Below are positions 19,806 through 30,418 of a stretch of DNA of 64,000 nucleotides, in pieces. Position 1 is the stretch's first letter. Each line of letters opens with the position of its first letter. The position numbers and the translations under genes were made by a program. This stretch comes from Legionella oakridgensis ATCC 33761 = DSM 21215 (GTDB lineage Bacteria; Pseudomonadota; Gammaproteobacteria; Legionellales; Legionellaceae): assembly GCF_000512355.1 (NCBI RefSeq), contig NZ_CP004006.1:487001-551000 (forward strand), given 5' to 3'. A model generated the notes under the pieces. The model made no database searches. It saw only the letters and a program-made list of their open reading frames with translations, and was not told the DNA's origin.

Positions 19806-21143
19806 ATGGCTATGAATATGAATTTAGCTGAAATGTCATCTTTGCTGAACATCCCTGATAATCAGGATATCCATTTAACCGGAGTTTGTATTGATAGCCG
19901 GACCGTGGAACCTGGAAATTTGTTTGTTGCCATACGTGGCGAACGGTTTGATGGGCATAATTTTATTTCAGAGGCGGTTGCACGAGGTGCTGCTGCGGTA
20001 CTATGTATGACTAGATCACCGGCGGTCAAGGTACCACAATTGGTTGTTGAAGATACAATACAAGCGTTGGCAATCATAGCAACTTACCATCGCCAACAAT
20101 GCCCCTGTGGTGTGATTGCTTTAACAGGCAGTAACGGGAAAACAACCGTCAAAGAAATGATTGCGGCAATCCTACCTAAACCATCACACGCGACCTTGGG
20201 AAATTTGAACAATCACATTGGCGTGCCTCTGAGTGTATTAAAGCTTCAGGCGGAGCATCGCTATGCTGTATTTGAGTTGGGGGCAAATCATCCTGGAGAA
20301 ATTGCTCATACCGTGGCAATTGTGCAGCCGCAAGTGACACTGATCAATAATATAGCTCCAGCTCATATTCAGGGGTTTGGTTCTATCGAAGGGGTAGCTG
20401 ATGCCAAAGGTGAAATCCATCAAGGCCTTGCTCCAGGTGGAGTGGCGGTTATTAATGAGGATGATTCGTTTGCTCATTATTGGGATGCCCTGTTAGCTGA
20501 TAAGCGTATTTTACGTTTTTCTATGGTTAAGCCCGCGGCAATTCATGCTCGCGATATTCATTATAATGAGAGGGAGTGTGCTCGTTTTATATTAGTGGTA
20601 CCTGATGATGAGGCTGAAATCCAGTTAAAAGTGCCTGGTGCTCATAATGTGAATAATGCCTTGGCAGCAGCCACTTGCACGTATGCGCTGGGTATTCGTT
20701 TAGCCGAGATTGTTTCGGGACTAAATCAGTTTTCCGGGGTATCAGGTCGAATGACTTATCGTACTGGTAAAAATAATTCCGTCATTATTGATGATACTTA
20801 TAATGCCAATCTGCGCTCTGTGTTGGCGGGACTTACTGTGCTTGCAAAATATAAAGGCCGGCGTATTCTGATTCTAGGAGATATGGGCGAATTGGGCGAG
20901 TGGACTAAAGCTCATCATGAGGAAATAGGGATGGTGGCGCGTCGTCTTGGAATTGATGCCATCATGACTTGTGGGCATCATAGCCAATATACATCCCAGG
21001 CCTTTGGTTCACATGGAAAACACTATGATAATCAAGAAAGACTGGTAGACGAGTTATTAAATCAGTTGGATTCAAACACGACGGTGTTAGTAAAAGGGTC
21101 TCGATCGGCGGCTATGGAAAAGGTTGTGCATCAATTGATTTAA
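19806..21143 (+). CDS. murF: UDP-N-acetylmuramoyl-tripeptide--D-alanyl-D-alanine ligase
   Basis: Adds D-Ala-D-Ala to the UDP-MurNAc-tripeptide, the last cytoplasmic step before lipid I. The 445-residue protein shows the Mur ligase plan: N-terminal substrate domain (GVCIDSRTVEPGNLFVAIRG), the ATP-binding GSNGKTTVKEM loop, the central-domain ELGANHPGEI, and the C-terminal FSGVSGRMTYRTG with DDTYNANLRS. The start may be the first ATG at 19806 or the Met a few codons on. The copy A repeat separates it from yggU. It leads the co-directional wall and division cluster. Confidence 0.95.
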   Translation: MAMNMNLAEMSSLLNIPDNQDIHLTGVCIDSRTVEPGNLFVAIRGERFDGHNFISEAVARGAAAVLCMTRSPAVKVPQLVVEDTIQALAIIATYHRQQCPCGVIALTGSNGKTTVKEMIAAILPKPSHATLGNLNNHIGVPLSVLKLQAEHRYAVFELGANHPGEIAHTVAIVQPQVTLINNIAPAHIQGFGSIEGVADAKGEIHQGLAPGGVAVINEDDSFAHYWDALLADKRILRFSMVKPAAIHARDIHYNERECARFILVVPDDEAEIQLKVPGAHNVNNALAAATCTYALGIRLAEIVSGLNQFSGVSGRMTYRTGKNNSVIIDDTYNANLRSVLAGLTVLAKYKGRRILILGDMGELGEWTKAHHEEIGMVARRLGIDAIMTCGHHSQYTSQAFGSHGKHYDNQERLVDELLNQLDSNTTVLVKGSRSAAMEKVVHQLI

Positions 21144-21189
21144 GTGAGTCGATAGCTCATTCATAATAATTAAGACGAGGTATGTTTAA

Positions 21190-22275
21190 ATGCTATATTG
21201 GATAACGCAACTTTTACAAGGACAGTACCATGCGTTCAGAGTGTTTCAATATTTAACATTTCGCTCCATTTTGGCTGCTTTAACGGCATTGTTGGTTGGG
21301 CTTTTTTGTGGTCCGATGACTATTCGTTGGTTGCAAGGATTGCAAATTGGTCAAATGGTTCGGGACGATGGACCGAAAACGCACTTGGCGAAAGCCGGAA
21401 CGCCAACGATGGGCGGAGTGCTGATTTTATTAGCTATTACGGTTAGTACATTGCTATGGGGTGACTTGCACCAGGCAAGCTTATGGTTAGTATTATTAGT
21501 AACTCTCAGTGTTGGGCTTGTGGGATGGGTAGATGATTATCGCAAAGTGGTATTGAAAAACAGTAAGGGGTTACCGGGTCGCTGGAAATATTTTTGGCAA
21601 TCTGTCATTGCACTGATTGCTGTTTTTTATCTGTATTTTAATGCCAGTATGCCTATTCATACGCAATTGACAATTCCTTTTTTTAAAAACTGGTTAATCA
21701 ATCTTGGACCGCTTTTTCCAATTTTTGCTTATTTTGTGATTGTAGGCAGTAGTAATGCTGTGAATTTAACCGATGGTTTGGATGGGCTGGCAATTATGCC
21801 AATTGTTATGGTCGGGGGAGCATTAGGTGTGTTTGCTTATGCAGCAAGCAATGCGGTTTATGCTCATTATCTTGCCATCCCTTTTGTTCCCAACACGGGG
21901 GAATTAACTATTTTTTGCTCCGCGATCGTGGGCGCAGGGTTGGGGTTTCTCTGGTATAACACGTATCCTGCACAAGTTTTTATGGGAGATGTTGGCTCAT
22001 TGTCCTTAGGGGCTGCACTGGGTATTGTTGCTATTGTTATTCGGCAGGAACTAGTCTTGCTGATTATGGGAGGGTTATTTGTCATTGAAACGCTATCGGT
22101 TATTTTACAAGTAGGATATTTTAAATATTCAGGAGGAAAGCGATTATTTCGCATGGCTCCTTTACATCATCATTTTGAACTGAAAGGATGGTCCGAACCA
22201 AAAGTGATTGTGCGTTTTTGGATTATGACGGTTATTTTTGTATTGTGTGGCTTGGCGACGTTAAAACTTCGCTAA
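21190..22275 (+). CDS. mraY: phospho-N-acetylmuramoyl-pentapeptide transferase
   Basis: Integral inner-membrane enzyme that makes lipid I from UDP-MurNAc-pentapeptide and undecaprenyl phosphate. The 361 residues and about ten membrane segments fit the family. Conserved cytoplasmic motifs are [23 protein letters not shown] (catalytic aspartates), [21 protein letters not shown] and the His-rich [13 protein letters not shown]. It lies 46 bases after murF in the same direction. No coding gene is recognised in the 120 bases between it and murD. Confidence 0.97.
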   Translation: MLYWITQLLQGQYHAFRVFQYLTFRSILAALTALLVGLFCGPMTIRWLQGLQIGQMVRDDGPKTHLAKAGTPTMGGVLILLAITVSTLLWGDLHQASLWLVLLVTLSVGLVGWVDDYRKVVLKNSKGLPGRWKYFWQSVIALIAVFYLYFNASMPIHTQLTIPFFKNWLINLGPLFPIFAYFVIVGSSNAVNLTDGLDGLAIMPIVMVGGALGVFAYAASNAVYAHYLAIPFVPNTGELTIFCSAIVGAGLGFLWYNTYPAQVFMGDVGSLSLGAALGIVAIVIRQELVLLIMGGLFVIETLSVILQVGYFKYSGGKRLFRMAPLHHHFELKGWSEPKVIVRFWIMTVIFVLCGLATLKLR

Positions 22276-22399
22276 GTTTCCTTGAGGTTTTGCTGTGATG
22301 CGCATTGAAGTATTCATTCTAGGCAAACCCGATAAAGATTTACGGTGCGGGAAATAGTTCGGTGGTCCCGCGAGCTGCAATATGCATTTAGAGGTGGAT

Positions 22400-23740
22400 A
22401 TGCAATCATCGCTTCATTTGGTCGCAGGTTTAGGAAAAACTGGTTATTCCATTGCCCGCTATTTAAGTCGCAGGAATCTGCCTTTTGTCGCTTTTGATAC
22501 TCGTGCGAATCTTGCCGGTGTGGATGAATTTCGTAATGAATTTCCAGGCGTTGATGTATTTTTGGGCCAATTTCCCAAGTCTTTATATAGCCAATTGTCC
22601 GGAATCATTAGTAGTCCGGGAGTTTCGCTCGATGAACCTATTTTTCAAGATGCTTTAGAAATGGGAATTCCTGTTTTTGGTGACATTGATTGTCTTGCAC
22701 GTGAAGTGGATGCTCCAATCATTGCTATTACGGGGACTAATGGTAAATCAACAGTAACGACGTTGGTGGGTGAAATGGCAAAGGCTTCCGGTTTATCAGT
22801 TGCTGTTGCCGGAAATATTGGTTTGCCGGTGCTTGATATACTGGATGTCGGTGTTCGTTATGACTTATGGGTGCTGGAACTATCCAGCTTTCAACTGGAT
22901 TTGACCTATTCTCTTGCGCCCTTGGCTGCGACTATTTTGAATATCACCCCTGATCATTTAGACAGACATCATACGCTTGAGGCTTATGCCAAGGCAAAAC
23001 AGCGGATATATAGAAAGGCAGAAATTTTATTGTACAATCGCAAAGACCAGCAGACTTTCCCCGATGCAAGTCTGGGTGGACGACGGCTTGTCAGCTATGG
23101 ATTAGATGCTCCTGAAGGTGATCATTGGGGTCTCATTAATAAAAATGGCATCAATTATATTGCTCATGGCCAGGAATGTTTGTTACCCGTCGATGTTTTG
23201 CATATCAGAGGAAAGCATAACTGGCTGAACGCCATTGCAGCTTGTGCCTTGGCTGATGCAGCAGGCATTGAACCGAGTTTTATGACGGAGGTTTTGCAAC
23301 GTTTTGCGGGATTGCCTCACCGTAGCCAATGGGTGAGAACCATAGATGGAGTGGACTGGGTAAATGATTCCAAAGGAACCAATGTGGGGGCTACGATTTC
23401 ATCCATTGCAGGGATTGGTGACTCGATAGAAGGTCGAATTGTATTGATAGCTGGTGGTCAGGGAAAAGGAGCTGATTTTTCCGACCTGCGCCAGCCAGTG
23501 GCGGATTATGTTCGTACCGTGGTGTTGATTGGTGAGGATGCTCCTAAAATAGAAAAAGCTCTAAGTGGCATTGCGCCGATATTCCATGCTTCTTCTCTTG
23601 ATGATGCGATTCATGTGGCCAAATCTCATGCGAAGCAAGGTGATGTAGTGTTACTCTCGCCTGCTTGTGCCAGTTTTGATATGTTTCGCGATTTCAATCA
23701 TCGAGGCGATGATTTTATTGCGGCGGTAAATGCATTGTGA
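22400..23740 (+). CDS. murD: UDP-N-acetylmuramoyl-L-alanine--D-glutamate ligase
   Basis: Adds D-glutamate to UDP-MurNAc-L-Ala. The ATG at 22400 is chosen because it follows a GAGGTGG ribosome-binding site and starts just before the Rossmann-like VAGLGKTGYSIARYL; an in-frame ATG lies six codons upstream. The protein (446 residues) contains the ATP loop GTNGKSTVTT, WVLELSSFQLD, NITPDHLDRH, and the C-terminal WVNDSKGTN. It overlaps the ftsW reading frame by four bases if the GTG start of ftsW is used. Confidence 0.96.
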   Translation: MQSSLHLVAGLGKTGYSIARYLSRRNLPFVAFDTRANLAGVDEFRNEFPGVDVFLGQFPKSLYSQLSGIISSPGVSLDEPIFQDALEMGIPVFGDIDCLAREVDAPIIAITGTNGKSTVTTLVGEMAKASGLSVAVAGNIGLPVLDILDVGVRYDLWVLELSSFQLDLTYSLAPLAATILNITPDHLDRHHTLEAYAKAKQRIYRKAEILLYNRKDQQTFPDASLGGRRLVSYGLDAPEGDHWGLINKNGINYIAHGQECLLPVDVLHIRGKHNWLNAIAACALADAAGIEPSFMTEVLQRFAGLPHRSQWVRTIDGVDWVNDSKGTNVGATISSIAGIGDSIEGRIVLIAGGQGKGADFSDLRQPVADYVRTVVLIGEDAPKIEKALSGIAPIFHASSLDDAIHVAKSHAKQGDVVLLSPACASFDMFRDFNHRGDDFIAAVNAL

Positions 23741-24912
23741 GCACAATGCGCCCCCGTCATCTGAATCAACGCGGAAAGCCAACCCATAAGCCAATGGCTC
23801 TTTATGACAAATGGTTAATCTTGGCGATTGTAGGCCTGATTATTATTGGGCTTATGATGGTATCTTCCAGTTCAGTCATGATTTCGACAAAATATTATCA
23901 TCAACCATTTCACTTCCTGCTTCGACAAGTTGCTTATCTTTTTATTGGCGTGTTAGTGGCCCTGGTGATTATACGTACCGACAGCAGCGTTTGGGAAAAG
24001 TATAGCGTCCCAATTCTTCTGGGGTGCTTGTTTCTTTTAATCATTGTATTAATCCCTGGCATAGGTCGTATGGTGAATGGCAGTCGACGATGGCTTGCTT
24101 TCGGGCCTATTGGTATCCAAGTCTCGGAGCTTGCCAAAGTGACCATGATTTTTTATTTATCAGGTTACTTGGTACGCCAACATCAACTTGTTAATCAAAG
24201 CATCATCGGTTTTATAAAACCCATGATCATTCTTGGCGTATTTTCTTTTTTGCTGCTGTTAGAGCCAGATTTTGGAGCAACGGTGGTTATTTCTGTCACT
24301 ACGATGGCCATGCTGTTTTTGACGGGAGTTAAATTTCGGTATTATATCGGTTTATTGTTAATCGTAGGTGGTTGTCTGGCTGCGCTTGCCATATCATCTC
24401 CTTATCGATTGTCACGAGTGACAGCATTTCTTGACCCTTGGGCTGATCAATTCAATACGGGCTATCAATTGACGCAATCATTAATTGCATTTGGACGTGG
24501 TGGCTGGTTTGGAGTAGGATTAGGGGATAGTGTGCAAAAATTATTTTATTTACCAGAAGCACACACGGATTTTTTATTTGCAGTATTGGCAGAGGAGTTG
24601 GGGCTAGTTGGGATTCTGCTGGTTTTAATTTTATATAGTATATTAGTGTTTAGAGGGTTTATGATAGGATTCAATGCCTATTCTCTCGGACGGTTTTTTG
24701 CTGCTTACACGGCTTATGGTATTACATTTTGGCTGGGATTTCAGGCGGCAATTAATATGGGAGTCAATGCCGGGTTGCTTCCCACCAAGGGGTTGACATT
24801 GCCACTAATGAGCTATGGGGGAGCCAGCATGATGGTGTGTATTTGTGTCGCAGCATTATTGCTGCGGATTGATCATGAGAATCGCTGGCAATTCTTAGGA
24901 TTGCGGTCGTAG
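23737..24912 (+). CDS. ftsW: cell division protein FtsW (septal glycan polymerase)
   Basis: SEDS-family integral membrane protein that polymerises lipid II at the septum with FtsI. About ten membrane segments are visible. Conserved sites are VNGSRRWLAFGPIGIQVSELAK, LEPDFGATVV (with the essential aspartate), GYQLTQSLIAFGRGGWFGVGLGDSVQKLFYLPEAHTDF spread over positions 248-284, and LPLMSYGGASM near the end. A GTG at 23737 or the ATG three codons later can start it. In most gammaproteobacteria murG follows; here the next gene is murC. Confidence 0.95.
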   Translation: MSTMRPRHLNQRGKPTHKPMALYDKWLILAIVGLIIIGLMMVSSSSVMISTKYYHQPFHFLLRQVAYLFIGVLVALVIIRTDSSVWEKYSVPILLGCLFLLIIVLIPGIGRMVNGSRRWLAFGPIGIQVSELAKVTMIFYLSGYLVRQHQLVNQSIIGFIKPMIILGVFSFLLLLEPDFGATVVISVTTMAMLFLTGVKFRYYIGLLLIVGGCLAALAISSPYRLSRVTAFLDPWADQFNTGYQLTQSLIAFGRGGWFGVGLGDSVQKLFYLPEAHTDFLFAVLAEELGLVGILLVLILYSILVFRGFMIGFNAYSLGRFFAAYTAYGITFWLGFQAAINMGVNAGLLPTKGLTLPLMSYGGASMMVCICVAALLLRIDHENRWQFLGLRS

Positions 24913-24986
24913 ACACTGTTATAATAAAGCTTGTCAAGGAATGACGTTAACTATCGAACTCGTGGCTTATTAATAGGGGGAATGCG

Positions 24987-26408
24987 GTGAATAACAACGA
25001 ACATTTTCAATCTCCAAGGATGGGGAGAGTAGAGCATATACATTTTATAGGCATTGGTGGGGCCGGCATGTGCGGTATTGCAGAAGTATTGCATAATGAA
25101 GGTTATCACATCACTGGCTCAGACCTAGGTGAAACACGTGTTGTCCAACATTTAAGAGCACTGGGTATTATCATTCACATAGGCCATCGCGTAGAAAATA
25201 TTATTGGTGCGGATGTTGTGGTGCGCTCAACCGCAGTTGATGATAATAATCCTGAGATTATTGCGGCTCAAGAGCAAATGATACCTGTTATTCCGCGTGC
25301 CATGATGCTTGCTGAATTAATGCGTTTTCGCCAAGGCATTGCAATTGCTGGGACACATGGTAAAACGACAACCACCAGCTTGGTTAGCAGTCTTTTGGCC
25401 GAAGGCGGTTTTGATCCGAGTTTTGTTATTGGGGGTAAGCTAAACAGCCGTGGAACAAACGCACAATTAGGAAAATCCGCCTATTTTGTTGCCGAAGCAG
25501 ATGAAAGTGATGCTTCATTTTTATTTTTAAAACCAACCATGGCTGTTGTGACCAATATTGATGCAGATCATATGGGTACCTATGGGAATGATTTTGAGAA
25601 TTTGCGTAAGACTTTTATTAAGTTTTTACATCACTTACCCTTTTATGGTTTAGCAGTACTTTGTATTGAGGATGAGGAAGTACGGCGCATATTGCCAGCG
25701 ATTCAACGTCCAACCAGAACATATGGTTTTTGTGAGGGAGCGCATTATCGTGCTGTTGATTGGAAGCAAAGTGGGTTGTTGAGCGAATTTGTTGTTCATC
25801 GTCCATCTCCTTATAAACCATTGTCGATCCAATTTAAGTGGCCTGGCCGTCATAATGTATTAAATGCTTTGGCATCGATAGCGATTGCAACCGAACTTGG
25901 GGTGGATGATGAATCCATTCGACGAGGGTTATTTCAATTTCAAGGGGTTGGCCGACGTTTTCAAATGTTGGGAGAGCGACGCTTCACACGAGGAACGGCC
26001 TTGGTTATAGATGATTATGGTCATCATCCACAAGAAATTCTTTCTACCATTGAAGCGTTTCGTTCGGTTTGGCCGAATAAACGTTTGATTCATGTGTTTC
26101 AACCTCATCGTTACAGTCGGACTCAATCGCTTTTTGACCGATTTGTAGCCTCATTAAGTCTCGCGGATGAACTGCTCTTATTTGATATTTATTCTGCTGG
26201 GGAAGCCGTAATTCCAGGAGTAAGCAGTGAACTATTGGCAAAAGAAATACGCAATCACTTCCCTAAAGTGACGTTGGTCAATGAACAAAATCTTGAGCAA
26301 GTTTTGGATGGTATAATTGTCGATGACGATGTGATTTTAATGCAGGGTGCTGGGAATATTGGGCAAATGGCTTTAAATCTGATGCAAAAACTGCGAGAAA
26401 CAGCATGA
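24987..26408 (+). CDS. murC: UDP-N-acetylmuramate--L-alanine ligase
   Basis: Adds L-alanine to UDP-MurNAc, the first peptide step of wall precursor synthesis. The 473-residue protein has the N-terminal GIGGAGMCGIAEVL nucleotide motif, the ATP loop GTHGKTTTTS, EADESDASFLFL, TNIDADHMGTYG, and the C-terminal DDYGHHPQEI and FQPHRYSRT. The GTG at 24987 follows a GGGGGAA ribosome-binding site. The stop overlaps the murB start. murG, normally just upstream, is absent. Confidence 0.96.
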   Translation: MNNNEHFQSPRMGRVEHIHFIGIGGAGMCGIAEVLHNEGYHITGSDLGETRVVQHLRALGIIIHIGHRVENIIGADVVVRSTAVDDNNPEIIAAQEQMIPVIPRAMMLAELMRFRQGIAIAGTHGKTTTTSLVSSLLAEGGFDPSFVIGGKLNSRGTNAQLGKSAYFVAEADESDASFLFLKPTMAVVTNIDADHMGTYGNDFENLRKTFIKFLHHLPFYGLAVLCIEDEEVRRILPAIQRPTRTYGFCEGAHYRAVDWKQSGLLSEFVVHRPSPYKPLSIQFKWPGRHNVLNALASIAIATELGVDDESIRRGLFQFQGVGRRFQMLGERRFTRGTALVIDDYGHHPQEILSTIEAFRSVWPNKRLIHVFQPHRYSRTQSLFDRFVASLSLADELLLFDIYSAGEAVIPGVSSELLAKEIRNHFPKVTLVNEQNLEQVLDGIIVDDDVILMQGAGNIGQMALNLMQKLRETA

Positions 26409-27319
26409 ACGGATCTGAATTAGCAACCAAAGAAACAGTGCTTTCTCAAGGCCAGTTGCTATTAAATGAGTCCCTTGCCGATTATACGACCTGGCGAGTT
26501 GGCGGCAAGGCAGCAAAATTGTATAAACCTGCTGGTATTGCCGATCTATCTTCTTTTCTTGCGACCGTGCCTGCGGATGAACCTTTACTTTGGTTGGGGT
26601 TAGGCAGTAATACGCTCATCAAGGATAAGGGATTTCGCGGTACGGTGATTTTGACCCAAAACTGCTTGAATGAAATTAGCTTAATGGACGCCAATACGGT
26701 GTATGTAGAAGCCGGTGTTTCATGCGCAAAAATGGCTAGGTTCTGCGCGCGAAATAATCTCACTGGTGGCGAGTTTTGGGCAGGGATTCCCGGAACCATG
26801 GGCGGTGCGTTACGTATGAACGCTGGCTGCTTTAATGGAGAAACATGGCCATTAGTCATTGAAGTTGAAACCATGATGCGAGATGGTAAAATACGCCGTC
26901 GCCAGGCGCATGAATTTGATTTTTCTTATCGTTCTGTTTCCGGATTAGCAGAAGAAGAATGGTTTATTTCTGCTACGTGTCGGTTACCTTCAGGTGATAA
27001 AGAGAAATCCATGCAGATTATTAAAGAATTATTGGCGAGGCGCGCTGCAACTCAACCAACGAGTGAGTATAATTGTGGTTCAGTATTTAGAAATCCGCCG
27101 AATCATTATGCTGCAAAATTAATCGAATCCTGTGGTTTGAAGGGTAAGCGCCTTGGTGGTGCTGTGGTTTCGGAAAAACACGCCAATTTTATTATTAATC
27201 ATCAGGGCAGCGCATCGGCAAGAGATATTGAAGAGTTAATTCAATTTGTACAAAACACCGTGTATGAGCAAACAGCCATTAAACTGATCCGCGAAGTACA
27301 TATCATTGGAGACGAATAA
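26405..27319 (+). CDS. murB: UDP-N-acetylenolpyruvoylglucosamine reductase
   Basis: FAD- and NADPH-dependent reductase that completes UDP-MurNAc. The 304-residue form is type II-like, with the FAD-binding [15 protein letters not shown], the conserved [15 protein letters not shown], the active-site [11 protein letters not shown], and [10 protein letters not shown] near the end. The first bases overlap murC by four, and the stop overlaps the ddl start, so translational coupling is likely through this part of the cluster. Confidence 0.95.
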   Translation: MNGSELATKETVLSQGQLLLNESLADYTTWRVGGKAAKLYKPAGIADLSSFLATVPADEPLLWLGLGSNTLIKDKGFRGTVILTQNCLNEISLMDANTVYVEAGVSCAKMARFCARNNLTGGEFWAGIPGTMGGALRMNAGCFNGETWPLVIEVETMMRDGKIRRRQAHEFDFSYRSVSGLAEEEWFISATCRLPSGDKEKSMQIIKELLARRAATQPTSEYNCGSVFRNPPNHYAAKLIESCGLKGKRLGGAVVSEKHANFIINHQGSASARDIEELIQFVQNTVYEQTAIKLIREVHIIGDE

Positions 27320-28409
27320 TGTCCAATCTTATTAATCTGGTATTGCTCTATGGGGGTAAGTCTGGCGAGCATGAAGTTTCCTTGGTTTCAGCCGCATCTG
27401 TGTTGGCAAATCTGGATGCATCACGTTATAACATCATACCCGTTGGGATAGACAAAGAAGGTTGTTTTTTTTGAATCAATACGAAGAGCTCCTGCTTTAT
27501 AAGCATGCTCTGCCTGTTACGACTCCAAACTCCAAACCTTTACCCAGCTTGATTAAGGATGGGCGTCTTGCGATTGCTGCAGACGTTGTTTTCCCAGTTG
27601 TCCATGGACCGCTTTATGAAGATGGTTGCTTGCAAGGATTATTAAAATTGGTCAATGTTGCTTTTGTTGGTTGCAGTGTATTGGCGTCCGCAATTGGCAT
27701 GGACAAAGATATGGCAAGACGATTGGCTTGCAAAAATGGCTTAAAATCAGCACGTTATCGCTTGCTTTCCTGGCATTCCCAAGCGTCTGAAATGAAATCA
27801 TTATGTCAGCAAATTGCTGCTGAATTAGGTTGGCCATTGTTTGTCAAACCATGTTCAATGGGCTCTAGTGTGGGTATCCATAAAGCAAAAAATATGGATG
27901 AACTATTATCTGCTATTGATGATGCCCGACGTTATGATGAAGAAATTCTTATTGAGGAATTTATTTCAGGACGGGAAATCGAATTGGCCGTGTTGGAAAA
28001 TGTTATTCCTACGATGGCTCCGAAGGTAAGTATTGCTGGCGAAATCTGTGTGCATCATGTAGACGGATTTTATTCTTATACAGCAAAATATCTGGAAAGT
28101 GACCAAACTGAATTACATGTTCCCGCGCAACTGGACGAAGCATTGCTATTGCGACTGCAGCAAACTGCAGCCGACGTCTTTATCACACTTAAATGCAAAG
28201 GTATGGCACGAGTTGATTTTTTTGTCAGTGATGATGGACAAATTTATTTTAATGAAATCAACACATTACCTGGGTTTACCCCTATCAGCATGTACCCTAA
28301 ATTATGGCAGGCAAGTGGTTTATCCTATTCTGCATTAATGGATCAATTAATTCAGATTGCCATGGTCCACCATCATAATCGTCAGAAATTAGTAACGCAC
28401 TATCAATAA
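27319..28409 (+). CDS. ddl: D-alanine--D-alanine ligase, frameshifted at a T run
   Basis: ATP-grasp enzyme joining two D-alanines for the wall peptide. The ATG at 27319 overlaps the murB stop and gives [19 protein letters not shown], the family's N-terminal signature. The frame is lost at eight T residues (27465-27472). One extra T gives [14 protein letters not shown] and restores the rest, with [13 protein letters not shown], the ATP-grasp core ([38 protein letters not shown]) and [19 protein letters not shown]. The repaired protein has 363 residues, like the longer DdlA-type ligases. The intact sequence on both sides points to an assembly error. Confidence 0.9.
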
Positions 28410-28447
28410 ATTTCGACAAATAGTATATGCACAAATGGAATAGATGA

Positions 28448-29176
28448 ATGGAATGGATAGGATGGGATAAGGCAAAATTACGTTTTATGTGTCTTTTGGG
28501 ATTACTCATCGCTTGTGCATTATTATTATCGGGACGCTTGATTTATTTATTCCTGGCAGATGCTCATCGGTTTCCAATCAATACGGTTAAAATTGTGGCC
28601 ACCTATCAACACATCACGCGCAAGCAGCTCGAGGAAGTGTTGACCAAATATCTCAATGCCAGTTTTTTTTCATTGCCAGTCAAACAATTACACACCGATT
28701 TGAGTACATTGGCATGGACAAAACAAGTGAGTGTTGTACGAATTTGGCCTGATACTCTTAAAATTACATTAACTGAAAAAACGCCTGTTGCCATATGGAA
28801 TGATTCTTTTTTAACAAATGATGGCGAATTATTTCAGCATGAATTTGATCAAAATAGTGTGGAGCTTCCCCGATTATCTGGCCCTGAGAATCAGCAACGA
28901 GATGTCTTACAAATTTATCAAAAATTGAGTAAGATATTATCAAAATATGGCTTACGGGCTACTTCATTGCAATTAAGTAATAACCAAGCTTGGGAGCTTT
29001 CCTTGGAAAACGGTGTGCAGCTGCGTTTGGGGAAGCGAGATATGGAGCGGCGCCTGCAACGTTTTTGTAGTGCCTATCCTGCATTGTTTGCGGATAAACC
29101 CGAGCAGCTGTCTAGTGTTGATTTGCGTTATGCGCGTGGGATGGCGGTGCAATGGAAACAACAAACGGGAAGATAA
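28448..29176 (+). CDS. ftsQ: cell division protein FtsQ
   Basis: Bitopic membrane protein linking early and late divisome proteins with FtsB and FtsL. The 242-residue protein has a short cytoplasmic N-terminus, a membrane segment (about residues 14-36), then the POTRA domain (FPINTVKIVATYQHITRKQL) and the beta domain with VRIWPDTLKITLTEKTPVAIW and LRYARGMAVQWK near the end. The sequence is divergent, as usual for FtsQ, but its place between ddl and ftsA and the domain order make the assignment secure. Its stop overlaps the ftsA start. Confidence 0.9.
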   Translation: MEWIGWDKAKLRFMCLLGLLIACALLLSGRLIYLFLADAHRFPINTVKIVATYQHITRKQLEEVLTKYLNASFFSLPVKQLHTDLSTLAWTKQVSVVRIWPDTLKITLTEKTPVAIWNDSFLTNDGELFQHEFDQNSVELPRLSGPENQQRDVLQIYQKLSKILSKYGLRATSLQLSNNQAWELSLENGVQLRLGKRDMERRLQRFCSAYPALFADKPEQLSSVDLRYARGMAVQWKQQTGR

Positions 29177-30414
29177 TGGCTAAAAAATCGGAAAAAAATA
29201 TCATCACTGGTTTGGATATTGGAACATCTAAAGTTGTTGCTCTAGTAGGGGAGGTAACAGCGGATGGAACAATTGAAATTATTGGAATTGGCCGGCATCC
29301 TTCACGAGGGTTAAAACGGGGCGTGGTGGTCGATATTGAAGCCACCGTAAATTCTATCCAGCGTGCAGTACAAGAAGCGGAATTAATGGCGGGTTGTGAG
29401 GTGCGTAGTGTTTATACGGGTATAGCAGGCAGCCATATTCGCAGCCTTAATTCACATGGAATCGTTGCTATCCGTGATCAGGAAGTGTCACAGGCGGATA
29501 TTGATCGAGTTCTTGATGCAGCAAAAGCAGTTGTTATTCCCGCTGATCAAAAAATTCTCCACATCCTGCCACAGGAATTTATTATCGACAATCAAGGCAG
29601 CATTCGTGAGCCAGTTGGCATGGCGGGTGTTCGGCTAGAAGCTCGAGTCCATATTGTTACAGGAGCAGTTAGTGCCGCACAAAATATTGCCAAATGCGTG
29701 CGTCGGTGTGGGTTGGAAGTTAACGATATTATCTTGGAACAGCTGGCTTCTAGCCACGCAGTATTAACGGACGATGAAAAAGAATTAGGTGTTTGCCTGG
29801 TTGATATTGGCGGGGGCACGACGGACATTGCCATTTTTTCAGGGGGCGCTATTCAACATACCGCAGTAATTCCAATTGCTGGCGATCAGGTGACCAATGA
29901 TATTGCAGTGGCCCTGCGTACACCCAGTAAAGCGGCTGAAACCATCAAGTTAAACTATGGTTGCGTGATGTCCGAACTTGCCAATGCAAATCAAATGATA
30001 GAAGTTCTTAGCGTCAATGAACGCCCTGGTCGTAAAATTTCCGCCAAGGTGCTTTCAGATGTGGTGTCTGCACGTTATGAAGAGTTATTTGCTTTGGCGC
30101 GTAATGAATTAAGACGCAGTGGCTTTGAAGATCTAGTGGCTGCAGGCATTGTGTTAACTGGCGGAGCATCCAATATTAAGGGAGCAATTGAATTGGCTGA
30201 ATTATGCTTCGAAATGCCTGTGCGTCATGGGTGCGCGCATCAGATTTCCGGATTAAATGAAGCTTCTACAAATTCCTCTTTGGCAACGGGCGTAGGCTTA
30301 TTACTTCATGGCTTCCAACAACAATACGAAGGTGGTTATAATGTCCCTGTACTGAGTGATGGTGCCAGTGGCATATGGACCCGAATGAAAAATTGGTTTC
30401 AGGGCAACTTTTAA
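29176..30414 (+). CDS. ftsA: cell division protein FtsA
   Basis: Actin-like ATPase that tethers FtsZ to the membrane. The ATG at 29176 overlaps the ftsQ stop and follows GGGAAG; the longer frame starting eight codons upstream lies inside ftsQ. Landmarks are ITGLDIGTSKVVALVGE (phosphate 1), CLVDIGGGTTDIAIF (phosphate 2), VLTGGASNIKGAIEL (adenosine) and the C-terminal amphipathic membrane-targeting helix (WTRMKNWFQGNF). At 412 residues it is full length. A palindromic repeat copy lies immediately after it. Confidence 0.96.
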   Translation: MAKKSEKNIITGLDIGTSKVVALVGEVTADGTIEIIGIGRHPSRGLKRGVVVDIEATVNSIQRAVQEAELMAGCEVRSVYTGIAGSHIRSLNSHGIVAIRDQEVSQADIDRVLDAAKAVVIPADQKILHILPQEFIIDNQGSIREPVGMAGVRLEARVHIVTGAVSAAQNIAKCVRRCGLEVNDIILEQLASSHAVLTDDEKELGVCLVDIGGGTTDIAIFSGGAIQHTAVIPIAGDQVTNDIAVALRTPSKAAETIKLNYGCVMSELANANQMIEVLSVNERPGRKISAKVLSDVVSARYEELFALARNELRRSGFEDLVAAGIVLTGGASNIKGAIELAELCFEMPVRHGCAHQISGLNEASTNSSLATGVGLLLHGFQQQYEGGYNVPVLSDGASGIWTRMKNWFQGNF

Positions 30415-30418
30415 AAAA

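Noticed and set aside
22295-22354. 19-codon frame beginning MRIEVFILGKPDKD between mraY and murD
   Set aside because: Too short and without a well-placed ribosome-binding site or recognisable family; reported as non-coding spacer.
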